64,000 nucleotides of DNA from positions 99,685-163,684 of the forward strand of contig CAYURO010000009.1 in the NCBI GenBank assembly GCA_964447285.1. Direction: 5' to 3'. The stretch's first letter is position 1, and each line of letters starts with the position of its first letter. Position numbers and translations under genes: made by a program. Of this stretch, positions 15,116 through 23,805 are shown piece by piece. A model generated the notes under the pieces. That model made no database searches. It was not told the DNA's origin and saw only the letters and a program-made list of their open reading frames with translations. This DNA is from CAJBNH01 sp964447285 (GTDB lineage Bacteria; Myxococcota_A; UBA9042).

Positions 15116-16894
15116 ATGTCGTTTCGGTCCTATTCCCCCCAGATCCATCGCTCCCACGCGGGCTTGCCGCTGGGGTGCTTCCTTGCGCTTTGGGCCTGCA
15201 CGACGCTCGGCGCCTCCCACGCAACCGCTTCCGTGCCCCCCGACCACCAGCGTCCGTTGCTGACGCCCGCCGAAGAGGCCGCCTGGCTGGCCCAGTTGGT
15301 CGATGAGAGCCCCCACCGCCGGATGCTGGCCGAGGCCCAGGCGCAGGGTCTGCTCCCGCCGGCCGAACCCGTCAACGCACCGAATGCGCTGCCTTTCGCC
15401 CCGCCCCCCCCGACGCAGGCCCAGCCCGCAAAGCCCGGCCGTCAGGTGCTGGGCTACTTGCCGTACTGGACGATGAAGACCGCCGCACTGCCTTGGGACC
15501 AGCTGACGCAGCTGGGCTACTTCTCGGCCGGTCTGAATGGCAATGCCACCATCGGCACCACGCAGAACTGGGGCGGCGCAAACGCCAAGGCCTTGATCGC
15601 TGAGGCACACTCGCACGGCGTACAGGTGGTGCTGACGATCACGCAGTTCGACTCGGCCTCGATCTCCCAGATCCTGTCGACCGCCGCGACGCGTTCCAAA
15701 GCCGTGAACGCGATCGTCGATCTGGTGATCGCAGGTGGCGGCGACGGCGTGAACATCGACTTCGAGGGACTGCCCAAGGCCGACCGCGACAACATGAACG
15801 CGTTCATCGCCCAGCTGACGACCGCCTTCCACACCCAACTGCCCAACTCTGACGTGACCCTCGCAACCCCGGCCGTCGACTGGTCAGGCGCTTGGGATTA
15901 CCAGTACCTGGCCGAGCACTCCGACGGCCTGATGGTCATGGCGTACGGTCTGCACTGGACGGGTGGAGATCCCGGCCCGAACTTGCCGATGGGCGCGCAA
16001 TCCCCCTGGAAACACAAGACGTTGCAGTGGATCATCGACGACTACCTCGCCTACGCCAAGTCGCAGAACACGCACAAACTGCGCATCGGACTGCCGCTGT
16101 ACGGCCAACAATGGCTGGCGAACTCCGACAAGACCGGCGCGGCAAAGGTCGCCAAAGGCAACTCGATCTTCTTCGACAACGGCATGGCGCTGGCCGAGTC
16201 GCTGGGCGGGTGGCAGTGGGACTCCGCGAGCCAGAGTTCGTGGGTCGTCCAGAAGCAATCGCCCTGCAGCGTGTCCGGGGCAGCGACCTGCTGGCTGCAA
16301 ACGTGGTCCGACAACATCGAGGCGTTCCAGCTTCGCGCCGACTATCTGGACCAGCGCGATGTGCACATGGGCCTGTGGGCCCTTGGCTACACGGACAAGC
16401 ACCCGCAAGTTTTTGCGATCATTGACGCTTGGCAGGCAAAGGGCGACCCGATCGTTGCGGACCCCGGCCCCGATGTCAGCAGCGATGTCGGCCCCGACAC
16501 CGTCGACGCACCCGACGTCCCAGCCGAAGTGGTGGCCGACATCGCCCCAGACGTCGCGACAGATAGCGCCCCGGACGTGGTGCCCGACGCGGCCGACGAA
16601 ACCCTCTTGGATGCCTCACAAGACCTGCCCCCCGATGGACCCCAAGACGTCACCTCCGACCTGCCAGCGGACGCGACGACGACGGCCGACGGCGACGAAG
16701 GCGACAATCCCTTCCGGTACTGGCCGGACCTCGTCAAGGACACGGCGCCGAACGTGAAGATCGTGTACGTGGCCGCTCCCGGGGGCTGCACCGCGGGCTC
16801 CACGGGCAGCACGACCGAAGGCTGGGGCGTCGGGCTGCTGCTCTTGGCCTTCGCCCTGCGCCGCCGACGCGCTGCTGAGCCGTCCCGCCGCTGA
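15116..16894 (+). CDS. Secreted GH18-like glycosidase with Asp-rich linker and MYXO-CTERM-like tail
   Basis: A 592-residue secreted protein with a signal peptide (about 15-38) and a Pro-rich spacer. The glycoside hydrolase family 18 barrel (about 108-440) opens with VLGYLPYW and has the catalytic strand DGVNIDFE at 210-217; Glu217 is the acid and Asp215 the helper, while the second position of the usual DxxDxDxE is Asn213. YGLHWTGG and LPLYGQQW support a spore-cortex or chitinase-like GH18. An Asp/Pro/Val-rich low-complexity linker (about 448-550) follows. The C-terminus has a Gly-Gly-Cys, a hydrophobic helix GVGLLLLAFAL and RRRR, which is the layout of the MYXO-CTERM sorting tag. ATG 15116 has a perfect GGAGGAG ribosome site. 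It probably degrades or remodels peptidoglycan or chitin at the cell surface. Confidence 0.85.
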   Translation: MSFRSYSPQIHRSHAGLPLGCFLALWACTTLGASHATASVPPDHQRPLLTPAEEAAWLAQLVDESPHRRMLAEAQAQGLLPPAEPVNAPNALPFAPPPPTQAQPAKPGRQVLGYLPYWTMKTAALPWDQLTQLGYFSAGLNGNATIGTTQNWGGANAKALIAEAHSHGVQVVLTITQFDSASISQILSTAATRSKAVNAIVDLVIAGGGDGVNIDFEGLPKADRDNMNAFIAQLTTAFHTQLPNSDVTLATPAVDWSGAWDYQYLAEHSDGLMVMAYGLHWTGGDPGPNLPMGAQSPWKHKTLQWIIDDYLAYAKSQNTHKLRIGLPLYGQQWLANSDKTGAAKVAKGNSIFFDNGMALAESLGGWQWDSASQSSWVVQKQSPCSVSGAATCWLQTWSDNIEAFQLRADYLDQRDVHMGLWALGYTDKHPQVFAIIDAWQAKGDPIVADPGPDVSSDVGPDTVDAPDVPAEVVADIAPDVATDSAPDVVPDAADETLLDASQDLPPDGPQDVTSDLPADATTTADGDEGDNPFRYWPDLVKDTAPNVKIVYVAAPGGCTAGSTGSTTEGWGVGLLLLAFALRRRRAAEPSRR

Positions 16895-16978
16895 TTTCCG
16901 ACAGGTCCGGCTTGCCCTGCGGCCGATCCGCGGTCCGTCCATCGACTTGCGCCACGTCGTTGCCTACCATGGCGAGCC

Positions 16979-17836
16979 GTGGAAGCCTCCCTCGCCAGCG
17001 TACTTGCCGTCGTCGCCGTCTGGGGTGCCCTGTGGGGCTCGTTCCTCAACGTCGTGGTGTACCGCCTGCCCCGCGGCCGCAGCGTGGTCCGGCCGGGTTC
17101 CGCCTGCCCTTCCTGCGCCAAGCCGATCGCTCCCTGGCACAACATCCCCGTACTGGGCTTCCTTTGGCTGCGCGGCCGCTGCGCCCACTGCCGACAACCC
17201 ATCTCGTGGCGATATCCGGCGGTCGAGGCGCTGTTCGCTCTGCTCTGCGTCGGTCTCGCGCTGCCCTATGTCCAGGCCGTTCTGATCGACGGCGCGGCTT
17301 GGCGGCCGGCCTTGACCGCCGCGCTGGGCGAGCAGGGATTCGCCTTTGCGCTGGTGGCCTTGGCGCTCATTGACGCCGAAACCTTCCAAATCCCCGACGC
17401 GCTCAGCCTGCCGCTGCCCCTGCTGGGCCTTGCGGTGGCCGTAGGTGTGGGCGACCTGCGCGGCGTGTCTTGGGCGTCGTCGTCGAGCGGCGCACTGGTC
17501 GGTGCTGGAGGCCTGTACGCACTACAGCGGGGCTATGCCGCAGCCACCGGCCGGGAAGGTTTGGGTACGGGTGACGTCAAGCTGCTGGCGGGCATCGGTG
17601 CCTTCGTGGGCCTGACGGCGCTGCCTCTGGTGCTGCTGGCAGGGGCGTTGCAGGGCTTGCTGTTCGGGCTCGCCTACACGATTGCCTCCCGCGGTCGTGC
17701 CGTGTCTCAGCGGGGCCTCTCGTCCCTGCGCCACCTTGCGCTGCCCTTTGGCCCGTTTCTGGCGTTGGCCGCGCTGCAATGGCTGCTGCTGCACCGGACG
17801 ATCGAGCCGGTGGTCCTGCAGTGGCTCGCCCGGTGA
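16979..17836 (+). CDS. Prepilin peptidase / N-methyltransferase (PilD family)
   Basis: An inner-membrane aspartyl protease of 285 residues that cleaves type IV prepilins or type II secretion pseudopilins and methylates the new N-terminus. The methylase part has the zinc-binding cysteines 43, 46, 68 and 71 (CPSC, CAHC). The peptidase aspartates are Asp132 (LALIDAETFQIPD) and Asp199 (GLGTGDVKLL). Eight or so hydrophobic helices are visible. The start is GTG 16979, right before the first helix. No pilin genes are adjacent, which is common for pilD. The name pilD is plausible but not proven by context. Confidence 0.93.
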   Translation: MEASLASVLAVVAVWGALWGSFLNVVVYRLPRGRSVVRPGSACPSCAKPIAPWHNIPVLGFLWLRGRCAHCRQPISWRYPAVEALFALLCVGLALPYVQAVLIDGAAWRPALTAALGEQGFAFALVALALIDAETFQIPDALSLPLPLLGLAVAVGVGDLRGVSWASSSSGALVGAGGLYALQRGYAAATGREGLGTGDVKLLAGIGAFVGLTALPLVLLAGALQGLLFGLAYTIASRGRAVSQRGLSSLRHLALPFGPFLALAALQWLLLHRTIEPVVLQWLAR

Positions 17837-17935
17837 TGACGGGCTGCCGTCCAGTGCGTCGACCCTGAACCTTGGAATCGTCGCCGTCAGCCCCACTTCC
17901 GGCCGCGTCGGCCCGCGCGTGAAGCGTCCGCAACA

Positions 17936-17964
17936 TTGACCGTGCGGGTCGCCTTTGCTATACC
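17936..17964 (+). promoter_or_regulatory. Sigma70-type promoter for yajC-secD-secF
   Basis: TTGACC (17936-17941), a 17-nt spacer and TATACC (17959-17964). TG one base before the -10 makes it an extended -10 promoter. It is the best promoter in the window. The leader to the yajC ATG would be about 105 nt. The rest of the 240-bp gap after the prepilin peptidase gene shows nothing further. Confidence 0.65.
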
Positions 17965-18076
17965 CGCCCGGCCCCATACCCGGCACAGGGCATTGGTTTG
18001 GCTTTGTTATGCAAATTCAACGGTGTAGCCGCCGGCCCGGCCCTCAGGCCACCCGGCGCGACCGACAGGCGAGACG

Positions 18077-18502
18077 ATGACTGACCTCTTGTTGAACGGC
18101 GCGATGCGTGTGGGCGGTTGGCTGGCACAAGGCGACGCCAACAGCGCGGTGGCGGATGCTGTGGCACCTGCGGGTGGCCCAGCCAGCGCCGCTCCGACCG
18201 GCGGTGGCGCCGGCGGATTTGCGCAAATCCTTATTTTCGTAGGCATTTTCGTGGTGTTCTATCTGTTGGTGCTGCGGCCCCAGCAGAAGCGCGCCAAGCA
18301 GCACGGTGCCTTCCTGAACGAGCTGAAGGTCGGCGTCCGCGTCGTCACCACCGGCGGCATGTTCGGCAAGATCGTCGCGCTCGAAGGCAACGAGGCCAAG
18401 ATCGAGATCGCCGACAAGGTGGTCATTCGCATCCTGAAGAGCCAGATCGCTGGCGCCGAAGCCAACGCCGCCGAGGCCGTCGCCAACACCACCGCCCGCT
18501 AG
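18077..18502 (+). CDS. yajC: Preprotein translocase subunit YajC
   Basis: YajC is the small partner of SecDF in the inner membrane. The 141-residue protein has one transmembrane helix (about 50-68) followed by the family hallmark YLLVLRPQQKRAKQ, then the small cytoplasmic domain with VVTTGGMFGKI. The N-terminal extension of about 45 residues before the helix, rich in Ala, Gly and Pro, is longer than in Escherichia coli. ATG 18077 has GCGAG upstream. secD follows after 105 bp. Confidence 0.95.
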   Translation: MTDLLLNGAMRVGGWLAQGDANSAVADAVAPAGGPASAAPTGGGAGGFAQILIFVGIFVVFYLLVLRPQQKRAKQHGAFLNELKVGVRVVTTGGMFGKIVALEGNEAKIEIADKVVIRILKSQIAGAEANAAEAVANTTAR

Positions 18503-18607
18503 CCGTACCCGGCTGACGCCCGGCGCCGATCGCGGCGACCGCTGCGGCAGCCCACCCGAGGGAAGGCGCCCCCACCGGCCGCGCCGACCGTCCCGGAGTC
18601 ACCGCAC

Positions 18608-20431
18608 ATGGACAAGAAATTCAACTGGAAGGTCTGGACCACCGTCGGGTTCGCCGTGATCGCGATCCTGCAGCTGCTGCCGACGTTCGTGCCGGATCTG
18701 CCGGATTTCTACACGAACCTGTTCGACAAGCAGCTGAGCTACGGCCTTGACCTGAAGGGCGGCCTCGAGCTGCGCTACACCGTCGACTACAAGCGGGCCA
18801 TCGGCGACAACACGCTGCGCATGCGCGACGGCCTGACCGAACGGCTGGGCGAGGCCCACGCGAAGACCAAGAAGCTCGACTGGGCGACGCTGTCGCAGGC
18901 GCAGAAGGACGAGATCCAGAAGCGCTTCGACATCACGCGCATCGACTTCACCACGCTCAACGTGGCGTTCAAGAACAAGGAAGACGTCGAGCTGTTGAAC
19001 GGCGACCTGATGAACACCATCAGCAACGACTTCAACATCGCAGGCGCCGGCGATCAGGCCAAGCGCGTCTCGATGTCGGACAAGAAGGTTCTCGAGCTGA
19101 AGAAGACCATCATCGAGCAGACGCTGCAGGTGATCCGCAAGCGCGTCGACGCATTCGGCCTCGTCGAGCCCGACGTCCGCCACTCGGGCGACGCCGACGT
19201 CGACTTGCAGCTGCCCGGCCTGTCCGATCGGCAGATGCGCATGGTCCGCGAGCGCGTCGGTCAGGCGGCCCAGCTGACCTTCCGCATGGTGGTGCGCGAG
19301 GCCAAGCCGTTTGACGACAAGGATCAGGACCTTCAGGCCTTCAAGGCCGCCAACGCCGAACAGACCAAGACGTTGGCCCTCGTCCCCGCGACCGGCGGCG
19401 CCTTTCTGCGTGCCGAGAAGAAGAGCGAGCTCGTCCGATTCGTCCGCAGCCTGCAAGAGAAGGACCCGAAGTTCGGTACGGACCTGATGATCGGCTACGA
19501 GTTCATCGAGACGAAGGACCAGCTGACCGGCCAGATCACCGAGAAGTACTGGCGCACATGGAACCTGACGCAGCGCGCTGAGCTCAGCGGCGACAACCTC
19601 GCGCGCGCCAATCTGGGCTTCGGCGAGAAAGGCGAACCCGTCGTCAACCTCGAGTTCGACGCCGCCGGCGGCCGCATCTTCGGCGATCTGACCGAAAAGA
19701 ACGTCGGCAACCTGATGGCCATCATGCTCGACGAAGACGTCAGCTCGGCCCCCGTCATCCGCGAGCCGATCCGCGGCGGTCGCGCCCAGATCACGCTCGG
19801 CCAGGGTGCGTCAGCCCAGGTCATGCAGGATGAGGCCCGCGCGCTGGTCACCGTGCTGAACAACGGCGCCTACAAGGCCCCCGTCATCAAGGTCCACGAC
19901 ATCGAGGTCGGTCCGTCGCTGGGCGCCGATGCCGTGGCTTCCGGTCTGCTGTCGATGGCGGTGGGCGTCCTGCTGATCATCGCGTTCATGATCTTCTACT
20001 ACCGTCAGGGCGGCTTGATCGCCGACTTCGCGCTGTTGCTGAACATCCTGCTGCAGCTGGGCCTGCTGGTGGCGTTCAACGCCGCGCTGACCCTGCCCGG
20101 CATGGCCGGCCTGGCGCTGGTGACGGCGATGGCGGTCGACGCAAACATCCTGATCTTCGAGCGTATTCGCGAAGAGCTGCGGCTGGGTCGCAGCGTGCGA
20201 GCGGCCGTTGAGCTGGGCTACGGCCACGCCTTCTGGACCATCTTCGACTCCCACTTGACCGCCGGCATGGCTGGTCTCGTCTTGATGATGTACTCGTCGG
20301 GTGCCATCTACGGCTTTGCGGTCACGCTGCTCATCGGCATCGTCACCTCGATGTTCACGTCGATCGTCGCTACCCGAGTCATCTACGACTACTTGCTCGA
20401 CCACGGCAAGCTCAAGCATCTGTCCGTCTAG
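18608..20431 (+). CDS. secD: Protein translocase subunit SecD
   Basis: SecD (607 residues) uses the proton gradient with SecF to pull proteins out of the SecYEG channel. The N-terminal helix is at about 12-30, followed directly by YGLDLKGGLEL. The large periplasmic P1 domain follows, with LPGLSDRQM and the head region around NLEFDAAGGRIFG. Five C-terminal membrane helices begin at about 440 and include AMAVDANILIFERIREEL, the motif 4 segment with the conserved Asp. The length is close to E. coli SecD. ATG 18608 is preceded by CGGAG. Confidence 0.97.
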   Translation: MDKKFNWKVWTTVGFAVIAILQLLPTFVPDLPDFYTNLFDKQLSYGLDLKGGLELRYTVDYKRAIGDNTLRMRDGLTERLGEAHAKTKKLDWATLSQAQKDEIQKRFDITRIDFTTLNVAFKNKEDVELLNGDLMNTISNDFNIAGAGDQAKRVSMSDKKVLELKKTIIEQTLQVIRKRVDAFGLVEPDVRHSGDADVDLQLPGLSDRQMRMVRERVGQAAQLTFRMVVREAKPFDDKDQDLQAFKAANAEQTKTLALVPATGGAFLRAEKKSELVRFVRSLQEKDPKFGTDLMIGYEFIETKDQLTGQITEKYWRTWNLTQRAELSGDNLARANLGFGEKGEPVVNLEFDAAGGRIFGDLTEKNVGNLMAIMLDEDVSSAPVIREPIRGGRAQITLGQGASAQVMQDEARALVTVLNNGAYKAPVIKVHDIEVGPSLGADAVASGLLSMAVGVLLIIAFMIFYYRQGGLIADFALLLNILLQLGLLVAFNAALTLPGMAGLALVTAMAVDANILIFERIREELRLGRSVRAAVELGYGHAFWTIFDSHLTAGMAGLVLMMYSSGAIYGFAVTLLIGIVTSMFTSIVATRVIYDYLLDHGKLKHLSV

Positions 20432-20490
20432 CCCAGGCCAGCGGCACCCACTTCAGCCCCTTGCGCGACCCGTTCCGGAGCACTTTCGCC

Positions 20491-21852
20491 ATGCAGCAGC
20501 AGCACAAGCACTTCACCCTGTTCAACCCCGATGCCAACTTCGACTTCGTCGGACGGCGTCGCTTCTTCTACGCGCTGACGGGCATTGGCATGCTCGTGTC
20601 GCTGGTGTCGCTTTCGACCATCGGCTTCAACAAGGGCATCGACTTCAAGGGCGGCACCAAGCTGATCGTCTCGTTCAAGAACGAGGCTCAGGTGACCCGC
20701 GTCGGACTGCGCGCCGATATGGAGAAGGCGCTGACGGCGGCCTTGGGCCGCGAGGCCGGCCAGGTCGAAGTGCAGGAATTCGACACCGGCTCCGGCGGCT
20801 CTCGAGACCGCCAGCACTTCGTCGTCGTGACGGAAGTGACCTCGCTGGTCGCCAAGACGGCCAAGGAAACGCTGAAGAAGCAGATCATCACCGCGTTCGG
20901 CCCCAACACGATGGTCAACTGGGCCGCCGAGGGCGAGGACCGCGCGGACATCCAGCTTGCCGAAAAGAAGCCCGTCCCCGCGACCTATGAGACGCTGAAG
21001 AAGATGTTCGCGGACGCGGGCTTTCCGCAGGTCACCGCCAGCTCGGGCGTCGAGCAGGTGCTGGACAACGAGCTGTACCGCCAGCTTGAGATGAGCCAGA
21101 CCGAAGAGAAGAAGACCCAAGCCCAACTGCAGACCGAGGAGCAGAACCTGCGCGCCGCCAAGGTGCAGAAGCTGCAGACCGAAAACGACATGAATTACAC
21201 AGTGGTCGTGCAGGAGTTCCGCTCGAAGCTCGAGAACACGGTGCGCGAGAAGTACGGCAAGGCCTTCATCGGCGTCGAGTCGTCAACCTCCGTCTCGCCC
21301 TCGGTCGCGGGTGACATGCTGGCCCAGGGCCTGGTCGCGATCCTCTACTCGCTGATCGGCATCGTGCTGTACATCGTGCTGCGGTTCGACGTTCGCTATG
21401 CCCCGGGCGCGTTCATCGCTCTTGCCCACGACGTGCTGTTGGTGATCGGTGCCTTCTCGCTCGCGCAGGTCAAGTTCTCGATGCCCGTCATCGCCGCCGT
21501 GCTCACGGTCGCCGGCTACTCGATCACGGACACCATCGTTGTGTTCGACCGCATCCGCGAGAACCAGAAGCAGTTCCCGGGTGTGCCGATCGAGACCGTG
21601 ATCAACGCCGCCATCAACTCCACGATGTCGCGTACCGTGCTGACGTCGTTGACCACGATGCTGGTGTCCGGCGCGATCTTCCTGTTCGGCGGCGGTCTGA
21701 TCCGCGACTTCGCCTTCGCCATGGTCATCGGCGTCATCGTCGGCACGTTCTCGTCGATCTGCATCGCGTCGCCGATCTATCTGTATCTGCACCACCGGAT
21801 GGAGAAGAAGGCTGCCGTCAAGCCCTCCAGCCCGGCTGCCGCGCACGCCTAG
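20491..21852 (+). CDS. secF: Protein translocase subunit SecF with enlarged periplasmic domain
   Basis: SecF partners SecD in proton-driven translocation. The first helix (about 24-45) is followed by FNKGIDFKGGTKL. The C-terminal helices carry GYSITDTIVVFDRIREN, the diagnostic SecF motif. At 453 residues it is well over the usual 300-330. The extra length is in the first periplasmic loop (about 50-280), which contains a Glu/Gln/Lys-rich segment (about 200-240) that should form a coiled coil. Start: ATG 20491 with GGAG 11 nt upstream; a TTG ten codons earlier is possible. secD ends 59 bp upstream and recJ starts 54 bp downstream, so one operon is likely. Confidence 0.96.
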   Translation: MQQQHKHFTLFNPDANFDFVGRRRFFYALTGIGMLVSLVSLSTIGFNKGIDFKGGTKLIVSFKNEAQVTRVGLRADMEKALTAALGREAGQVEVQEFDTGSGGSRDRQHFVVVTEVTSLVAKTAKETLKKQIITAFGPNTMVNWAAEGEDRADIQLAEKKPVPATYETLKKMFADAGFPQVTASSGVEQVLDNELYRQLEMSQTEEKKTQAQLQTEEQNLRAAKVQKLQTENDMNYTVVVQEFRSKLENTVREKYGKAFIGVESSTSVSPSVAGDMLAQGLVAILYSLIGIVLYIVLRFDVRYAPGAFIALAHDVLLVIGAFSLAQVKFSMPVIAAVLTVAGYSITDTIVVFDRIRENQKQFPGVPIETVINAAINSTMSRTVLTSLTTMLVSGAIFLFGGGLIRDFAFAMVIGVIVGTFSSICIASPIYLYLHHRMEKKAAVKPSSPAAAHA

Positions 21853-21906
21853 ACCCGCAACCTCCCTTCCACGCCGCCCTTTCTCCCGGCGCCAACGGAC
21901 CTGCCG

Positions 21907-23685
21907 ATGGTGGCCTTGCCGCTGCGTTGGATTCTGGTCGAGCCCGACCCGCAGGCCGTCACGGCGCTGGTCGACACGCTGGGGCTGGACCCGCTGCTGG
22001 CACGCTTGCTCGTCAACCGCGGGCACGCCACCCCAGAGGCCGCACGGGCGTTTCTTGCCCCCTCGCTGCGCGACCTCCCCGATCCCCTGACGATGGCGGA
22101 CGCCAAGACCGGCGCGGACTGCATCGCCCGGGTGGTCCAGCGCGGCGGTCGCATCTGCATCTACGGCGACTACGATGTCGACGGCATCAGCGCGTCCGCG
22201 TTGCTGCACGAATTCTTCCTGCTGCTGGGGGTCGAGACCCGCGTGTTCCTGCCCGACCGCTTCCGCGACGGCTACGGCCTGAACGGCGACCGACTGCGCG
22301 AGCTTGCGGACGAGGGCGTCGACCTGTTCATCGCGGTCGACTGCGGCTCGCGGTCGGTCGACGAGATCGCTGCGGTGCGGGCGCGCGGCATCGAATTTGT
22401 CGTGTGTGACCACCATGCACTGGGCCCAGAGCACCCGCCGGCCACCGCGTTCCTGAACCCCCACAGGCTGGATTGCCGTTATCCGGACAAGCACTTGAGT
22501 GCAGTCGGTGTGGCGCTGGTGCTGGCCCAAGCGACCCGTCGTGCGCTGGAAGGCCGCATCGCCAATGCCGAACGCATCGACCTCAAGGGGTTGCTGGAGT
22601 TCGCCGCGCTGGGAACCATCGCCGACATGGTGCAGCTGCGCGGCGTGAATCGGATCTTGTCGTGGCACGGGCTGCGGTTGTTGGGCACGTCGACCCGCCC
22701 CGGAATTCAGGCACTTGCCGCTCAAGCGGGACCGCGGGAGGGTGCAAGGGCGGACCGGGTGGGCTTCGACTTGGGACCGCGCATCAATGCCGCTGGTCGG
22801 GTCGCGGACGCCCACACGGCCTTTCGGCTGCTGACGACCCGGCTGACGGACGAGGCCGCCACCCTGGCCGCCCGCATCGAGGTCGAGAACAACCAGCGAC
22901 GCACCCTGCAAGCGCACGTGGTGCAGGCGGCACTGCTGCGGGCCGAGACGCAGGTCGGCCGCGAAGACGCCATCGTGGTCGCCGACGCCGACTGGCATCA
23001 GGGCGTGGTGGGCATCGCGGCGTCGAAACTGAAGGACGCGCTGGGGGTTCCGGTGTTCGTGCTGGCGGTCGACCCGGACGGCATGGCGCGAGGCTCTGGG
23101 CGGTCTGTCGTCGGCTACGATTTGGTCGAGGGGCTGCGTGCGTGCTGCGGCGACGGGCTGGCCGAACGGTACGGCGGGCACACGTTTGCGGCCGGTGTGA
23201 CGATCCGCGCCGACCGCATCGATGCGTTCCGCGAGCGCCTATGCCGCCACGTCGCCGAAGTGCTGCCAGCCGACCAGCGGGGCGAGGTGGTGCCGATCGA
23301 CGCCGCCGTGGTTCCCGGCGAGGTCTCCGTGCAGACGGTCGACCAGATCGAACAGCTCGAGCCTTTTGGAAAGGGCAACCGACGCCCGCACTTCCTGATG
23401 CGCGACGTTCAGGTGGCGGAGTTCCAGATCGTGGGCAAGCAGCGCGACTGGGTGCGCGGCAAGGTGGTCGTCGCCGGCGGGCGTCAGGCGCTGTGGGCGC
23501 GAGAAACGCTGCCGTTCTTCGGCCCCCTGCGCGTGCTGGAGGGCCTGCAGCGAGGCGATCGTTTCGACGGCGTCATCAAGCTGGAGCGCAACTCGTTCCA
23601 GGGCAAGTCGACACTGCAGGCGACGGTCGAGGCGGTGCTGCCCCCCGGTGCGCCGATCGACACGCGGTCTGCGTCCCCCGAGTGA
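21907..23685 (+). CDS. recJ: Single-stranded-DNA-specific exonuclease RecJ
   Basis: RecJ is the 5'-3' single-strand exonuclease of recombination and mismatch repair. The 592-residue protein has the DHH-family motifs in order: DYDVDG at 88-93, DCG at 145-147, DHH at 168-170, and later GPRINAAGR and the DHHA1 segment with GGHTFAAG (about 418-425). The C-terminal OB-fold part begins at about 455 (EQLEPFGKGN). ATG 21907 lies 54 bp after secF. The secF-recJ neighbourhood is common in bacteria. Confidence 0.96.
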   Translation: MVALPLRWILVEPDPQAVTALVDTLGLDPLLARLLVNRGHATPEAARAFLAPSLRDLPDPLTMADAKTGADCIARVVQRGGRICIYGDYDVDGISASALLHEFFLLLGVETRVFLPDRFRDGYGLNGDRLRELADEGVDLFIAVDCGSRSVDEIAAVRARGIEFVVCDHHALGPEHPPATAFLNPHRLDCRYPDKHLSAVGVALVLAQATRRALEGRIANAERIDLKGLLEFAALGTIADMVQLRGVNRILSWHGLRLLGTSTRPGIQALAAQAGPREGARADRVGFDLGPRINAAGRVADAHTAFRLLTTRLTDEAATLAARIEVENNQRRTLQAHVVQAALLRAETQVGREDAIVVADADWHQGVVGIAASKLKDALGVPVFVLAVDPDGMARGSGRSVVGYDLVEGLRACCGDGLAERYGGHTFAAGVTIRADRIDAFRERLCRHVAEVLPADQRGEVVPIDAAVVPGEVSVQTVDQIEQLEPFGKGNRRPHFLMRDVQVAEFQIVGKQRDWVRGKVVVAGGRQALWARETLPFFGPLRVLEGLQRGDRFDGVIKLERNSFQGKSTLQATVEAVLPPGAPIDTRSASPE

Positions 23686-23805
23686 CGCGACGCCGCATTT
23701 TTCTTCGCCTCTCGCGTTTCAGCGGTTAGGCTCGCCCGTACCGCCTCCCGGGTTCGGGGGCGCCCTCCGCCGCAGATCGCGGCCCCCACCCGGAGACGCC
23801 TCGGC

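Noticed and set aside
18503..18607. Possible additional small gene between yajC and secD
   Set aside because: No start with a ribosome site and no coding-like third-position pattern in 105 bp.
21283..23181. 632-codon minus-strand frame opposite secF and recJ
   Set aside because: Antisense to conserved genes and composed mainly of Arg, Gly, Gln and Asp.
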